DNA from: Tisiphia sp964030975
Lineage (GTDB): Bacteria > Pseudomonadota > Alphaproteobacteria > Rickettsiales > Rickettsiaceae
Direction: 5' to 3'
Assembly: GCF_964030975.1 (NCBI RefSeq)
Contig: NZ_CAXIQH010000001.1
Span: 434,001-498,000 of the forward strand
Length of the DNA stretch: 64,000 nucleotides
In this document: positions 8,588-17,287 of the stretch, piece by piece
How the letters are laid out: every line of letters starts with the position of its first letter
Position numbering within the stretch: position 1 is the stretch's first letter
Notes under the pieces: model-generated
What the model was told of the DNA's origin: nothing
Seen by the model: only the letters and a program-made list of their open reading frames with translations
Database searches by the model: none
Translations under genes and position numbers: made by a program

Positions 8588-8662
8588 GCCGGATTAGCTC
8601 AGTGGTAGAGCAACCGCCTTGTAAGCGGTAGGTCGTCAGTTCAAATCCGACATCCGGCACCA
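8588..8662 (+). tRNA. tRNA-Thr (anticodon TGT)
   Basis: A full cloverleaf can be drawn: acceptor stem GCCGGAT (8588-8594) pairs with ATCCGGC (8652-8658), the D arm contains GCTC..GAGC, the anticodon stem CCGCC..GGCGG-type arm encloses TTGTAAG with anticodon TGT, and the T arm has TTCAAAT. The discriminator A (8659) is followed by an encoded CCA (8660-8662). It reads threonine ACA codons, frequent in this AT-rich genome. Confidence 0.95.
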
Positions 8663-8677
8663 GCAAGTAACAAAATT

Positions 8678-10612
8678 ATGTTTGTAATACATAAGACAAT
8701 TCCTTGTAGATTTATCAACTATTTAAAGTTCTATAAATTAGATCTGGCAATTGTCATGTTGGCATTATTATGTGTGTCAATTTCGTTGCTAGCAATGGGT
8801 GGAGCTTTTAGGCAGTTAATCGATAACGGTTTAAAAGAAGATTATCTGCAATCAATCGATCAATCAATATTATATATTAGTATTTTAATATTAATTTTTA
8901 GTGTAGGTAGTTTTTTCCGTTCCTATTTCATTAATAATATTGCTGAAAAAATCGTTAGTCAAATTAGGCAAGAAGCTTACAGTAATATAATTAATTTTGA
9001 TATTGCTTGTTTTGAGGATCTCAAAATTGGTGATATCATTTCCCGCCTGAATGTAGATATAGAGCTTATCTCTAAGTTGATTGTCAATTTTCTCTCGTTT
9101 TTTGTTCGTAACTCAATAATGTTAATTGGTGGAATTATCTTAATGTTCTATCAGAGTCCTAAACTCGCTGCGATTGTCATTATTATTATACCATTATTAT
9201 TGCTACCACTAATAAGATTTGGCAAATATGTACGAAATTTATCAAAAAATGCTCTCAAATCACAAGCCAATATTACCGCTAATTTAGAAGAGAGCGTATC
9301 AAATATTTGTGCGATACAAGCTTTTAATCAGCAGGCAAATAAAATAGCAGCTTTCAATAAGCAAGTTTCTGATTATTTACAACATGCGGCAAGTCGACTA
9401 AAAATCCGTTCGGCATTTTTTGCTTTGGCTATTTCAGTTATATTGTTCTCTATCACTATAGTTATATGGGTAGGTAGCAGAGATATAGTGCAGGGTCATT
9501 TATCATCAGGTCAGATGATATCATTTATTTATTATGCTATCATTGCTGGAGTAAGTAGTGGGGGTATTTTTGAGCTTTTAAGTGAAGTGTACTCATCTCT
9601 TGTAGCATCGGAAAGGGTTTTTGCTCTTATAGATTATACTTCCAAAAATCAACGTATAGCTAATCCGACTAACATTACACCAAATTCACAAACGTCATTG
9701 CGAGAAGCTACTTCAGTAGCGACGAAGCAATCCAGGAAAGTGACTGGAAATGGATTGCTTCGTCGGCCTATGCCTTCTCGCAATAACGTCAATTTGCTAG
9801 GGATAAATACTAATCTAGTTAGCTATACAAATATTCCAGTAGATGATTATCAAGATAATAAAGCTTCTTCAAAGCAGAAGAGTATAGAGTTTGATAATGT
9901 AAGTTTTGCCTATCCATCAAGATTAGACAATTTAATTATAGATGATCTGTCATTTAAAATAGATAAAGGTAAGTTTATTGGTATAGTTGGCAGATCGGGT
10001 GCCGGTAAAAGTACCATTATGCAATTAATGTTAAAATTTTATTTTCCTGAGAAAGGAATAATTAGAATTGCTGGTCAAGATATATCAAGGACTCAAGATC
10101 ATCAGATAAGACGCATGATTGCCTATGTCCCTCAAGATTCAAGTATTTTTTCTGGTACGATTAGGTCAAATATCGCTTTTGCTAAACCTGATGCGAGTAT
10201 AGAAGAAATAATAGAAGCAGCTAATGACGCCGGAATAATGGATTTTGTCCAAAATCTTAAAGAAGGGCTAGATACTGAAATTGGCGAGAAGGGTATTAGA
10301 TTATCTGGAGGACAAAAACAACGAATAGCTATCAGTAGGGCAATTCTATATAACCCAGAAATTTTACTTTTAGATGAAGCAATGAGTGCTTTAGATAGCG
10401 AAAATGAACAAAAATTACTGAGTAGATTGCAAGAAATAATGAAAGGCAAAACTATATTATCGATTGCCCATCGTATTTCAAGTATAGAACAGGCTGATGA
10501 AATTTTGCTAATTGACCATGGAGCGTTAATTGCACGGGATACTCACGCTAGATTGCTAGAAAAATGCGAGATTTATAAAATAATCTGCCAAGAACAATCA
10601 ATAAATTTGTAG
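8678..10612 (+). CDS. ABC exporter (MsbA/Rickettsia RP696-like), with an in-frame palindromic element
   Basis: A 644-residue half-transporter. Residues 1-325 form the six-helix membrane domain; the nucleotide-binding domain begins near residue 405 with Walker A GRSGAGKST, signature LSGGQKQR, Walker B ILLLDEAMSALD and the H-loop SIAHR. Such exporters form homodimers in the inner membrane and move lipids or hydrophobic compounds; the substrate here is unknown. Residues 327-383 are encoded by a 171-bp net insertion of the TATAGCTAACC palindromic element, located exactly in the linker between the two domains. Without it the linker would read KNQR-TNIPVDDY. The frame is kept and no stop arises. 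The gene starts 15 bp after the tRNA-Thr CCA; an alternative internal start is possible. Confidence 0.88.
   Translation: MFVIHKTIPCRFINYLKFYKLDLAIVMLALLCVSISLLAMGGAFRQLIDNGLKEDYLQSIDQSILYISILILIFSVGSFFRSYFINNIAEKIVSQIRQEAYSNIINFDIACFEDLKIGDIISRLNVDIELISKLIVNFLSFFVRNSIMLIGGIILMFYQSPKLAAIVIIIIPLLLLPLIRFGKYVRNLSKNALKSQANITANLEESVSNICAIQAFNQQANKIAAFNKQVSDYLQHAASRLKIRSAFFALAISVILFSITIVIWVGSRDIVQGHLSSGQMISFIYYAIIAGVSSGGIFELLSEVYSSLVASERVFALIDYTSKNQRIANPTNITPNSQTSLREATSVATKQSRKVTGNGLLRRPMPSRNNVNLLGINTNLVSYTNIPVDDYQDNKASSKQKSIEFDNVSFAYPSRLDNLIIDDLSFKIDKGKFIGIVGRSGAGKSTIMQLMLKFYFPEKGIIRIAGQDISRTQDHQIRRMIAYVPQDSSIFSGTIRSNIAFAKPDASIEEIIEAANDAGIMDFVQNLKEGLDTEIGEKGIRLSGGQKQRIAISRAILYNPEILLLDEAMSALDSENEQKLLSRLQEIMKGKTILSIAHRISSIEQADEILLIDHGALIARDTHARLLEKCEIYKIICQEQSINL
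9655..9827. repeat. Palindromic element inserted in the ABC exporter coding sequence
   Basis: The sequence runs from TATAGCTAATCCGAC to CTAGTTAGCTATA with the GTCATTGCGAG core, like the intergenic copies. If the outer TA pairs are a target duplication, the net gain is 171 bp, exactly 57 codons. Rickettsia palindromic elements are known to insert into protein genes in a frame that stays open. Confidence 0.85.
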
Positions 10613-10619
10613 AGATATA

Positions 10620-10755
10620 TAGTTATGCTCATAGGATTAGGTGATAAAGAACATAACGATTGTAAGTTGTCATTCCCGCGAAGGCGGGAATCTAGATACC
10701 TGCTTTCGCAAGGTTAACACAAAGTTTGTATCACCTAATTCAATAGGTTTCACTA
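10620..10755 (-). mobile_element. TA-MITE copy C (136 bp)
   Basis: The element is in reverse orientation, TAGTTATGCTC...TTTCACTA, flanked by TA (10618-10619 and 10756-10757). It begins eight bases after the ABC exporter stop codon. Its right-hand TA is at the edge of the next TATAGCTGACC element. The internal core differs slightly (CGCAAGGTTAACAC). Confidence 0.8.
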
Positions 10756-10909
10756 TAGCTGACCCGAATAACATTATTCCCAATTCACAGACGTCATTGC
10801 GAGGAGTGCGTAAGCACTACGAAGCAATCTATTTTGGTTACTTTTATGGATTGCTTCGTCGGCTCATGCCTCCTCACAATGACGGAGTAATTTAATCGGG
10901 TTAACTATA
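10754..10909. repeat. TATAGCTAACC-family palindromic element
   Basis: Starts TATAGCTGACCCGAATAA and ends TCGGGTTAACTATA, with a GTCATTGCGAGGAGTGCG...GGATTGCTTCGTCGG core. Between 10613 and 11067 nothing else but this element and the preceding MITE is apparent, apart from an AT-rich stretch of about 150 bp ahead of the small gene. Confidence 0.75.
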
Positions 10910-11067
10910 GAGTAAAAAACCTGTAATAATAGATATATTAACTAAAATGACACATAGTTATCCTATTAATAATTTATTTTTATATCGGAAGACAATTTTA
11001 TCCATTATTTGACTTGAATATTACACAGTTTAAGCTAGAATCACCAGTACAAAAAATGAGGTTTACT

Positions 11068-11262
11068 ATGAAAAATTTATTAACTATTATTCTAACTTTA
11101 GCTTTCTCTATTTCTGCTTTTACTGCTGCAACGCCTTCTGAGAAAAAAGATACGAACGCGGATCCGCAACAAGAAGCGAACGCAAATCAACAACCAGACG
11201 AGAATTCGGATGAACAAGATCCAAGTGTGAAGAAGAAAAAGGAAGAAGCACCGAAGAAATAA
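11068..11262 (+). CDS. Small secreted protein of unknown function
   Basis: The 64-residue product starts with a lysine, a hydrophobic core and an alanine-rich cleavage region (MKNLLTIILTLAFSISAFTA), a good Sec signal peptide. The mature part of about 42 residues is strongly hydrophilic and low complexity: acidic and glutamine/asparagine-rich, ending in lysines (KKKKEEAPKK). It should be disordered and periplasmic or secreted. I chose the ATG at 11068 because GAGG lies 7 bases ahead; an upstream in-frame start at 11014 would spoil the signal peptide. No family is recognised. Confidence 0.55.
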   Translation: MKNLLTIILTLAFSISAFTAATPSEKKDTNADPQQEANANQQPDENSDEQDPSVKKKKEEAPKK

Positions 11263-11270
11263 TTTCTTTA

Positions 11271-11418
11271 TTAGACTTCCTGCATAAGTCAAAAATAGTT
11301 GAGGGATTTTTAGGAGAAACGAAGCCTGCTACCTTCGCGTACATAGACGTACGTGAGGAGCGGAGGCAAGTTTCGACGACAAAATCACCAACTAGATTGA
11401 ATTTATGCAGGAAGTCTA
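11271..11418. repeat. Palindromic element with TTAGACTTCCTGCATAA ends
   Basis: Positions 11271-11287 and 11403-11418 are inverted copies (TAGACTTCCTGCATAA). The inside contains a second inversion around tacgt (catagacgtacgtg). A partial further copy (ATTAGACTTCCTG) occurs near 11491. This family is distinct from the TA-MITE and the TATAGCTAACC elements. Confidence 0.65.
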
Positions 11419-11427
11419 TTCTATAGG

Positions 11428-11460
11428 GCTGGTATAGATTCTTATCTATACCAGCTTTTT
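11428..11460 (+). terminator. Intrinsic terminator
   Basis: A perfect 11-bp stem (GCTGGTATAGA / TCTATACCAGC) with a 6-base loop is followed by TTTTT. It should end transcription of the small secreted protein gene; the palindromic element at 11271-11418 lies in between. Confidence 0.85.
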
Positions 11461-11652
11461 CTTTGAAATACTGCGAAGCAATATTAGACTTCCTGTATAT
11501 TCCATTCCTCTTGTCATTCTCCCGTTGCATCCCTTAGCTATACGAAAACTCTTGTTATTTCCGTGTGAACGGAATCCAAAAAATAAGTTGAAAACATTAG
11601 ATATGTTTCAAGTATAATATATATTCATTCTCTAATCTGAAACTGTGGTTTT

Positions 11653-12825
11653 ATGAATTTGTTTATTGCCATTATAATTATGGAAATTCTGGCTGGAGCT
11701 GAGGTAGATTTATTTGTTCCTAGTTTTCCAGATTTACAAGATACCTTTAGTCTATCTACTTTTAAGGTTGAATTTCTGTTAGGAATAAACCTCATAGCCC
11801 ATTGTATCACTGCTTTAATTGTTGGAAATTTAGGAGACAGGTTTGGTAGAAGGGTAATTATTCTTATAGGTCTTGTAATATTTGTTATTGGTAGTAGTTT
11901 TTGTCTGTTTGCCATAGATTATTACATGATGCTATTTGGTCGGTTCCTGCAAGGGGCTGGTATATCTGGTGTAGCGGTGCTTGCATATGTGATACTTGCT
12001 GATGTATATTCGGTCGAACAACAACAACAAATGGTGGGAGTTTTAAATGGTACTGTTACCTTAGCCATAGCTTTTGCACCAGTAGTAGGAAGTTATGTAA
12101 ATTTTTTGCTTAGTTGGCGAGGTAATTTTGCTATACTGTTAATATTGGGAGTCTTGTGTTTGATAATCGGCATATTATTTATTCCCAAAGGGCAGGCAAA
12201 TGATAATGTACAAATATCCCTAAGAGAATATAGCGTAGTCTTTAAATCTAAAAAAGCTATCTATTATCTAATAACCCTGATTTTTTTATTTCAAGCTTAT
12301 TGGGTGTTTATTGGTATTTCTCCTATCTTGTATATGCAAGATCTAGGGGTGCCTATTCAACAATTTGGTCTATATCAAGGAGCCATGGCTACAACATTTG
12401 CAGTTATTAGTTTTAGCAATAGTTATTTCTTTAACAAGTTTGGACAGAAAAAATGTTTTTTCTTTAGTATTGCAGCACTTGTAGCTTTTGTAATTGCTGC
12501 TATAGTTCTGGTTATGCTTGAAACTAATGATCCATTAATAATAACGATAGTAGTGCAATTAGTGGCGATTGGTAGCATATTTCCTTGTAATATTTTATGG
12601 ATACTTGCATTAGAGAGTCTACCAAATGCTAAAGGTAGGATTACTGCTATACTAGTATCAGGAAGATTGATTATTACAGCAATGTGTTTGCAATTGGTTA
12701 GTTATTTTTATCAAGGCACTTTTACGTCATTAGCAATTGTTATGTGCATCACTATAGTAATAGCATTGATAGCTTGTTATAAATTATTGCAAGAAGATAC
12801 GATTTTTAATAAATCTGAATTATAA
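11653..12825 (+). CDS. MFS transporter, Bcr/CflA drug-resistance type
   Basis: A 390-residue protein with about 12 hydrophobic helices. The loop 2-3 motif GNLGDRFGRRVIILIGL and the helix 4-5 motif GRFLQGAGISGVAVLAYVILADVY are those of the 12-TMS Bcr/CflA proton antiporters, which export bicyclomycin-like and other small molecules. The N-terminus is slightly short, beginning directly with the first helix (MNLFIAIIIMEILAGAEVDLFVPSFP). lolC starts 2 bp after its stop, so the genes form one transcription unit with lolCD. The real substrate in an intracellular bacterium is unknown. Confidence 0.88.
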   Translation: MNLFIAIIIMEILAGAEVDLFVPSFPDLQDTFSLSTFKVEFLLGINLIAHCITALIVGNLGDRFGRRVIILIGLVIFVIGSSFCLFAIDYYMMLFGRFLQGAGISGVAVLAYVILADVYSVEQQQQMVGVLNGTVTLAIAFAPVVGSYVNFLLSWRGNFAILLILGVLCLIIGILFIPKGQANDNVQISLREYSVVFKSKKAIYYLITLIFLFQAYWVFIGISPILYMQDLGVPIQQFGLYQGAMATTFAVISFSNSYFFNKFGQKKCFFFSIAALVAFVIAAIVLVMLETNDPLIITIVVQLVAIGSIFPCNILWILALESLPNAKGRITAILVSGRLIITAMCLQLVSYFYQGTFTSLAIVMCITIVIALIACYKLLQEDTIFNKSEL

Positions 12826-12827
12826 TA

Positions 12828-14075
12828 ATGATAAAAAATAATTTTATTCTAAAAGTAGCAGTTCGATATTTTAGAGCCAAGAAGAATGAGAGATTTGTTT
12901 CTATTATTTCTGGTTTTTCTTTGATGGGTGTTACCATTGGTGTTGCTGCATTGATAGTAGTCATGTCCGTTATGAACGGTTTCCATTATGAATTAACTAA
13001 AAACATTATTGGACTCAATGGTGATATTAGCATAACCCCTATATCACGTTCTATAGTAAATTATGATGAAATTAACAAAAAACTACTTAGCAAGAACTAT
13101 ATAAGACATATTTCTCCAAGTGTTGTAGGACAAGCTCTGGCATTAGGTACAAGAACGAATAGTGGCGTTATAATTAAAGGTATAGATTTAAGTGAACTCC
13201 AATATAAAAATCAGATTCTACAAAATGTTAATACCGGAGATTTTGCTGATTTTTCTGGTAAAGATGTGGTGGCAATCGGTAATGAACTTGCTCATAACCT
13301 AGGAATTGAATTAGGAGAAAAAATAAAATTAATTTCTCCTAATTCAATTTCTACTGCTTTTGGTAGTATGCCTAGGTCTAAAGAATTCATAGTTGTAGCT
13401 ACTTTTACTAGCGGTATGTATGATTATGATTCGGCAACTATTTTAATGCCACTTATTGCTGCACAAAATTTCTTGTCTTTTGGTGAAGTTATAAATCTAA
13501 TCGAGGTAACAACAATAGAGCCGAGTAACGCGGGAATTTTTGCTTGGGAGATACAAAATATTTTAGGATCAAAATTACGAGTGATAAGTTGGCAGAAATC
13601 ACATTCACAATTTCTAAGTGCTTTAGCTGTTGAAAGGGTAGCAATGTTTACTATTCTTTCTTTAATTATTATGGTAGCAGCCTTTAACATTGTTTCTAGC
13701 TTGTTTATGTTGGTTAAAGACAAAACCTCGGATATTGCAGTGCTTCGTACTATTGGGGCAAGTACTAGGCATATTATGCTTATTTTTATTTGTAATGGTA
13801 TGTTTATCGGTGTGTTAGGTACTGTTTTAGGTGTAATATTAGGTACGAGCTTTGCTTATAATATCCAGTCTATTAGAAATATTTTGGAGAAAATAACTGG
13901 TACTAAAATTTTTGAAGCAGCAATTTATTATTTATACAGTCTACCATCGAAGGTAGAAATGGAAGATGTAACATTAGTGGCAAGTATTTCTATCACTCTA
14001 TGCTTTTGTGCAACAATTTATCCTGCATATAAAGCTGCTAAGTTGAATCCTGTGGATGCCCTTCGTTATGAATAA
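12828..14075 (+). CDS. lolC: Lipoprotein-releasing system permease LolC/LolE
   Basis: A 415-residue inner-membrane protein with one N-terminal helix, a periplasmic MacB-like domain (about residues 50-260) and three C-terminal helices of the FtsX domain (SLIIMVAAFNIVSSLFMLVKDKTSDIAVLRTIGAS, a typical LolC/E motif). With LolD it extracts lipoproteins from the inner membrane for delivery to the outer membrane. As in other alphaproteobacteria a single permease gene seems to serve as both LolC and LolE. The end overlaps lolD. Confidence 0.93.
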   Translation: MIKNNFILKVAVRYFRAKKNERFVSIISGFSLMGVTIGVAALIVVMSVMNGFHYELTKNIIGLNGDISITPISRSIVNYDEINKKLLSKNYIRHISPSVVGQALALGTRTNSGVIIKGIDLSELQYKNQILQNVNTGDFADFSGKDVVAIGNELAHNLGIELGEKIKLISPNSISTAFGSMPRSKEFIVVATFTSGMYDYDSATILMPLIAAQNFLSFGEVINLIEVTTIEPSNAGIFAWEIQNILGSKLRVISWQKSHSQFLSALAVERVAMFTILSLIIMVAAFNIVSSLFMLVKDKTSDIAVLRTIGASTRHIMLIFICNGMFIGVLGTVLGVILGTSFAYNIQSIRNILEKITGTKIFEAAIYYLYSLPSKVEMEDVTLVASISITLCFCATIYPAYKAAKLNPVDALRYE

Positions 14076-14733
14076 AACTGTGTTAACATTAAAAAATATT
14101 TCTAAAAAATATCAGCAGGGAAAATCTATTGTTGAAGTATTAAGTAATGTTAATTTAACTGTAATGCAAGGGGAATTAGTTGCCATAATAGGCTCTTCTG
14201 GTAGCGGTAAATCAACTTTACTGCATATAGCTGGTCTACTCGACACCCCGAATAGTGGTGTGGTAGAGATAGCTTCAACAAATTATTCCCAGAATTATGC
14301 TCATACAATAAGACTGCATAATATAGGTTTTATCTATCAACAACATCATTTGCTCAAAGATTTTACTGCCTTAGAGAACGTAGCAATGCCAAAATTGATT
14401 GCTGGTAATGATCATAAATCGTCTTTTAAGGAAGCAGAAGAGTTGTTAGTAGAGTTAGGATTGGCTAATAAAATACATAATATGCCGGGTGAATTATCTG
14501 GTGGTGAACAACAAAGAGTAGCTATTGCCCGTAGTTTAATTAATAACCCTCAAATTATTCTAGCTGATGAACCTACCGGTAATCTAGATCCTAATACTGC
14601 TAATGAGGTTTTTGACTTATTGGTTAAAACTGCCAATCAAAAAAATACCTCTATTATTGTGGTAACTCATAATCATGAAATGGCAAGTAGAATGCATAGA
14701 GTATATCAATTAAAATATGGCGAATTGCTATAG
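14068..14733 (+). CDS. lolD: Lipoprotein-releasing system ATPase LolD; stop codon supplied by a MITE
   Basis: An ABC ATPase of about 221 residues with Walker A GSSGSGKST, Q-loop region FIYQQHHLLKDFTALENVAMP, signature LSGGEQQR, Walker B IILADEPTGNLD and H-loop VVTHNHE. It powers LolC. I prefer the ATG at 14068, which overlaps the lolC stop, over the in-frame ATG at 14056. The final codons read GAA TTG CTA TAG, and the TAG is the first three bases of the TA-MITE at 14731. Without the MITE the frame would continue SSG and stop, so only the extreme C-terminus has changed. Confidence 0.93.
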   Translation: MNKTVLTLKNISKKYQQGKSIVEVLSNVNLTVMQGELVAIIGSSGSGKSTLLHIAGLLDTPNSGVVEIASTNYSQNYAHTIRLHNIGFIYQQHHLLKDFTALENVAMPKLIAGNDHKSSFKEAEELLVELGLANKIHNMPGELSGGEQQRVAIARSLINNPQIILADEPTGNLDPNTANEVFDLLVKTANQKNTSIIVVTHNHEMASRMHRVYQLKYGELL

Positions 14734-14866
14734 TTATGCCTATAGGATTAGGTGATAAAGAACATAACTATTGTAAGTTGTCATTCCCGCGTAGGCGGGA
14801 ATCTAGATACCTGCTTTCGCAGGTATGACACAAAGTTTGCATCACCTAATTCAATAGATTTCACTA
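14731..14866 (-). mobile_element. TA-MITE copy D (136 bp)
   Basis: Reverse orientation, TAGTTATGCC...TTTCACTA, flanked by TA at 14729-14730 and 14867-14868. The left TA belongs to the last sense codon of lolD and the element's first bases are the lolD stop. Confidence 0.85.
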
Positions 14867-15099
14867 TAAGTAGCGGATAAACTTATATAATTAAATTCAC
14901 GGATTCGCAAATAGCCAGCGTGACCGTTCACGGTTTTTCAATTTCTCTCTAAAATTTTAATTTTTAGATACTAGGGAAGGTTTCTAAAGTGACCTATTAT
15001 ATTTTTATATATAATCTATTTTGAAATTTACACACTTTTCTGAACAGAGCCGATCTCATTGGCAAATACTATTAGGATTAGCTATTACGAATCACATAG
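14867..15099. other. Gap between lolD MITE and rpe
   Basis: No gene is visible. A short hairpin CGTGA/TCACG followed by GTTTTT (about 14929-14947) could terminate transcription from the lolD side. The remainder is AT-rich. Confidence 0.35.
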
Positions 15100-15750
15100 T
15101 TACTGTCTTAGTAAATCTATTTGTTTTTGATAATTTTTTGATTGGAAAATAAAGTTACCTGATACTAAAATATCAGCTCCTGCTTTGATGCAATTCTTAC
15201 TAGTAACATTATTTATTCCTCCATCTACAGAAAGCAATATAGGTTTGCTAGAATTTTTGATTTTTTCTGAAATAATTCTGATTTTCTCTAGCTGATTCTC
15301 TATAAATTTTTGACCAGAAAATCCAGGATTTACAGTCATTACTAGAATCAAATCTACTTTATCAATAATATAATCTATAGAATTTGGGTTGGTGGAAGGA
15401 AGTAGTGCAACCCCTACTTTTATTCCTAAATTTTGAATAATGTCTAAAGTTCTGTCAAGATGAATAGTTGTTTCAGGATGGATAGTGATAATATCTGCCC
15501 CACTACTAGCATACTCTTTAATCGAATATTCTGGGTTATTAATCATTAGATGTATATCAAACGGTAATGCAGTATAAGATCTTAAGGCTTTTATTATAGT
15601 AGGGCCAAATGTTAAATTAGGTACAAAATGCCCATCCATAACGTCTATATGGATCATATCAGCCCCAGCCTCTTCCAAAGAACGGATTTCTTTTTGCAAA
15701 TTAGCAAAATCTGCTGATAGTAATGAAGGTGCGATCTTAATTACTTTCAC
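15100..15750 (-). CDS. rpe: Ribulose-phosphate 3-epimerase
   Basis: A 216-residue TIM-barrel enzyme starting with GTG. It has all the family landmarks: IAPSLLSADFANLQ at the N-terminus, DMIHIDVMDGHFVPNLTFGP (metal-binding His and Asp), PFDIHLMINNPE, VMTVNPGFSGQKFI, and LSVDGGINNVTSKNCIKAGADILVSGNFIF. It interconverts ribulose 5-phosphate and xylulose 5-phosphate in the pentose phosphate pathway. Classical Rickettsia have little of this pathway, so the gene is informative for lineage. It stands alone between repeats. Confidence 0.94.
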   Translation of the reverse strand: MKVIKIAPSLLSADFANLQKEIRSLEEAGADMIHIDVMDGHFVPNLTFGPTIIKALRSYTALPFDIHLMINNPEYSIKEYASSGADIITIHPETTIHLDRTLDIIQNLGIKVGVALLPSTNPNSIDYIIDKVDLILVMTVNPGFSGQKFIENQLEKIRIISEKIKNSSKPILLSVDGGINNVTSKNCIKAGADILVSGNFIFQSKNYQKQIDLLRQ

Positions 15751-15804
15751 TTTTGTTTTTATCCTTAAATAATGAATTGTTTGGTTTTTATGTTTTCCCT
15801 TTAT

Positions 15805-16040
15805 TATAACTAACCCAAATAGTATTTCTCATGCAAACTGGCGTTTAATTAGCAAGGAACCACTTTAGTAGTAAAGTCCCCAACGTCATTGCAAGTAGGC
15901 ACAGCCGACGAAGCAATCTAAAAATGGTGGATTGCCACGACCACTACGTGGTCTCGCAATGACGCTTTGAGTGCAGTATTTATGCATTCCTCGCTAATAG
16001 ATGGAAAAGCTCTATATAGAACTTTAACTGGTTAGCTATA
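15805..16040. repeat. TATAGCTAACC-family palindromic element
   Basis: Begins TATAACTAACCCAAATAGTATTT and ends GGTTAGCTATA, with a GTCATTGCAAGTAGGC...GGATTGCCACGACC core. It fills most of the 15751-16063 gap between rpe and the helicase gene. Confidence 0.7.
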
Positions 16041-16063
16041 CTAACCCAACTACTTTTACTAAA

Positions 16064-17287
16064 TTAGGACGCTCTGCTATTTCTAGGACGACCAGCATAA
16101 GGTTTCTTATCGTTATTATTACGAGGAAAATAACTTTTCTTACCATTATTGTTATTATTACCATTAAATGGTCTTCTACGATTCTTACTTCCTGTCATTT
16201 CTTCTCTTGAAGTACTTTCACCTTGATTCATTAGACGATCAATAGCTTTCCATCTGATATTATCTTCTGGAGAAATGAAGGATAATGCACAACCTGAAAG
16301 ACCGGCTCTACCAGTTCTACCTATTCTATGCAAGTAATCTTCTGGAGACATTGGTAAGTCATAATTGATAACATGCTGTGTATGAGGTATGTCCAAGCCA
16401 CGAGCTGCAACATCTGTTGCCACCATAATTCTATGACGAGAAGAGCGAAATGATGCAATTACATGATCCCGTCTACCTTGTGTTAAATCACCATGTATAG
16501 CTTCAGCCTTGTGGTCTTCAAATTTTAACATTTTTGCCAGCTGATCAGCACCACGCTTAGTTTTCACAAAAATAATTATAGAACCATCTCGTTGCTTTAA
16601 TTGCTTTATCAGCTCAGGGAATTTCTCTTTATCAGAAACACGCAAGGTTTCTTGTTTTATTTGAGAAGCAGCCTGAGTAGTTGAACCAACAGTAATACGT
16701 TTAGGGTTAATCACATATTTTTGCGATAGTGCAATAATATGTTTCGGCATAGTAGCTGAAAACATTAAAACCTGTCGTTTTTCAGGTATATATTTATTTA
16801 TTTCTTCTAATTGTTCTTTCATACCCATATCAAGCATTCTGTCCATCTCATCAAGCACCACTAATTGAACTGTATTTAATTTTAAGGTACCACGCATTAA
16901 ATGATCTATAATACGACCTGGAGTTCCAATCACCACTTTAGGACTTGCTTTTAGCTGCGTAAATTGTTTATGCATTGGTTCACCACCTATTAAAACCGCA
17001 CTAGGAAGCTTAATTTGAGTAGTCACATTAGTTAAAGTAGTACGTACTTGACTAGCTAATTCCCGAGTTGGTACAAGTACCAACGCCATTGATTTAGTCT
17101 GTATAAAAGAATTGACGATTGGTAGTAAATAGGCAAGGGTCTTACCCGAACCAGTTTGACTAGAAGCGAGAATATCACTACCTTGCATCGCAATCGGTAT
17201 AGCCTCTCTTTGAATTTCTGTCGGAGTGCTGATGTTCATCTGTTCAAGTGATATAATCACTTCATTTGGTAAATTAAAACTTTTCAT
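16064..17287 (-). CDS. DEAD-box RNA helicase (RhlE-like) with a DEMD motif II
   Basis: A 407-residue helicase. From the ATG at 17287 the order is: Q motif, Walker A ASSQTGSGKT, PTREL, TPGR, motif II DEMD (residues 146-149) where most family members have DEAD, SAT, then the second RecA domain with HRIGRTGRAG. The C-terminal 50 residues are Arg/Asn/Lys-rich (RRRPFNGNNNNNGKK), an RNA-binding tail. It probably remodels structured RNA in ribosome assembly or mRNA turnover at low temperature. An in-frame TTG lies four codons upstream. The neighbour upstream is a cold-shock protein gene in the same direction. Confidence 0.92.
   Translation of the reverse strand: MKSFNLPNEVIISLEQMNISTPTEIQREAIPIAMQGSDILASSQTGSGKTLAYLLPIVNSFIQTKSMALVLVPTRELASQVRTTLTNVTTQIKLPSAVLIGGEPMHKQFTQLKASPKVVIGTPGRIIDHLMRGTLKLNTVQLVVLDEMDRMLDMGMKEQLEEINKYIPEKRQVLMFSATMPKHIIALSQKYVINPKRITVGSTTQAASQIKQETLRVSDKEKFPELIKQLKQRDGSIIIFVKTKRGADQLAKMLKFEDHKAEAIHGDLTQGRRDHVIASFRSSRHRIMVATDVAARGLDIPHTQHVINYDLPMSPEDYLHRIGRTGRAGLSGCALSFISPEDNIRWKAIDRLMNQGESTSREEMTGSKNRRRPFNGNNNNNGKKSYFPRNNNDKKPYAGRPRNSRAS

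Noticed and set aside
10641..10895. ORF of 84 codons after the ABC exporter
   Set aside because: It is translated entirely from the TA-MITE and a palindromic element; similar peptides arise from other copies (for example 4869-5243 on the minus strand).
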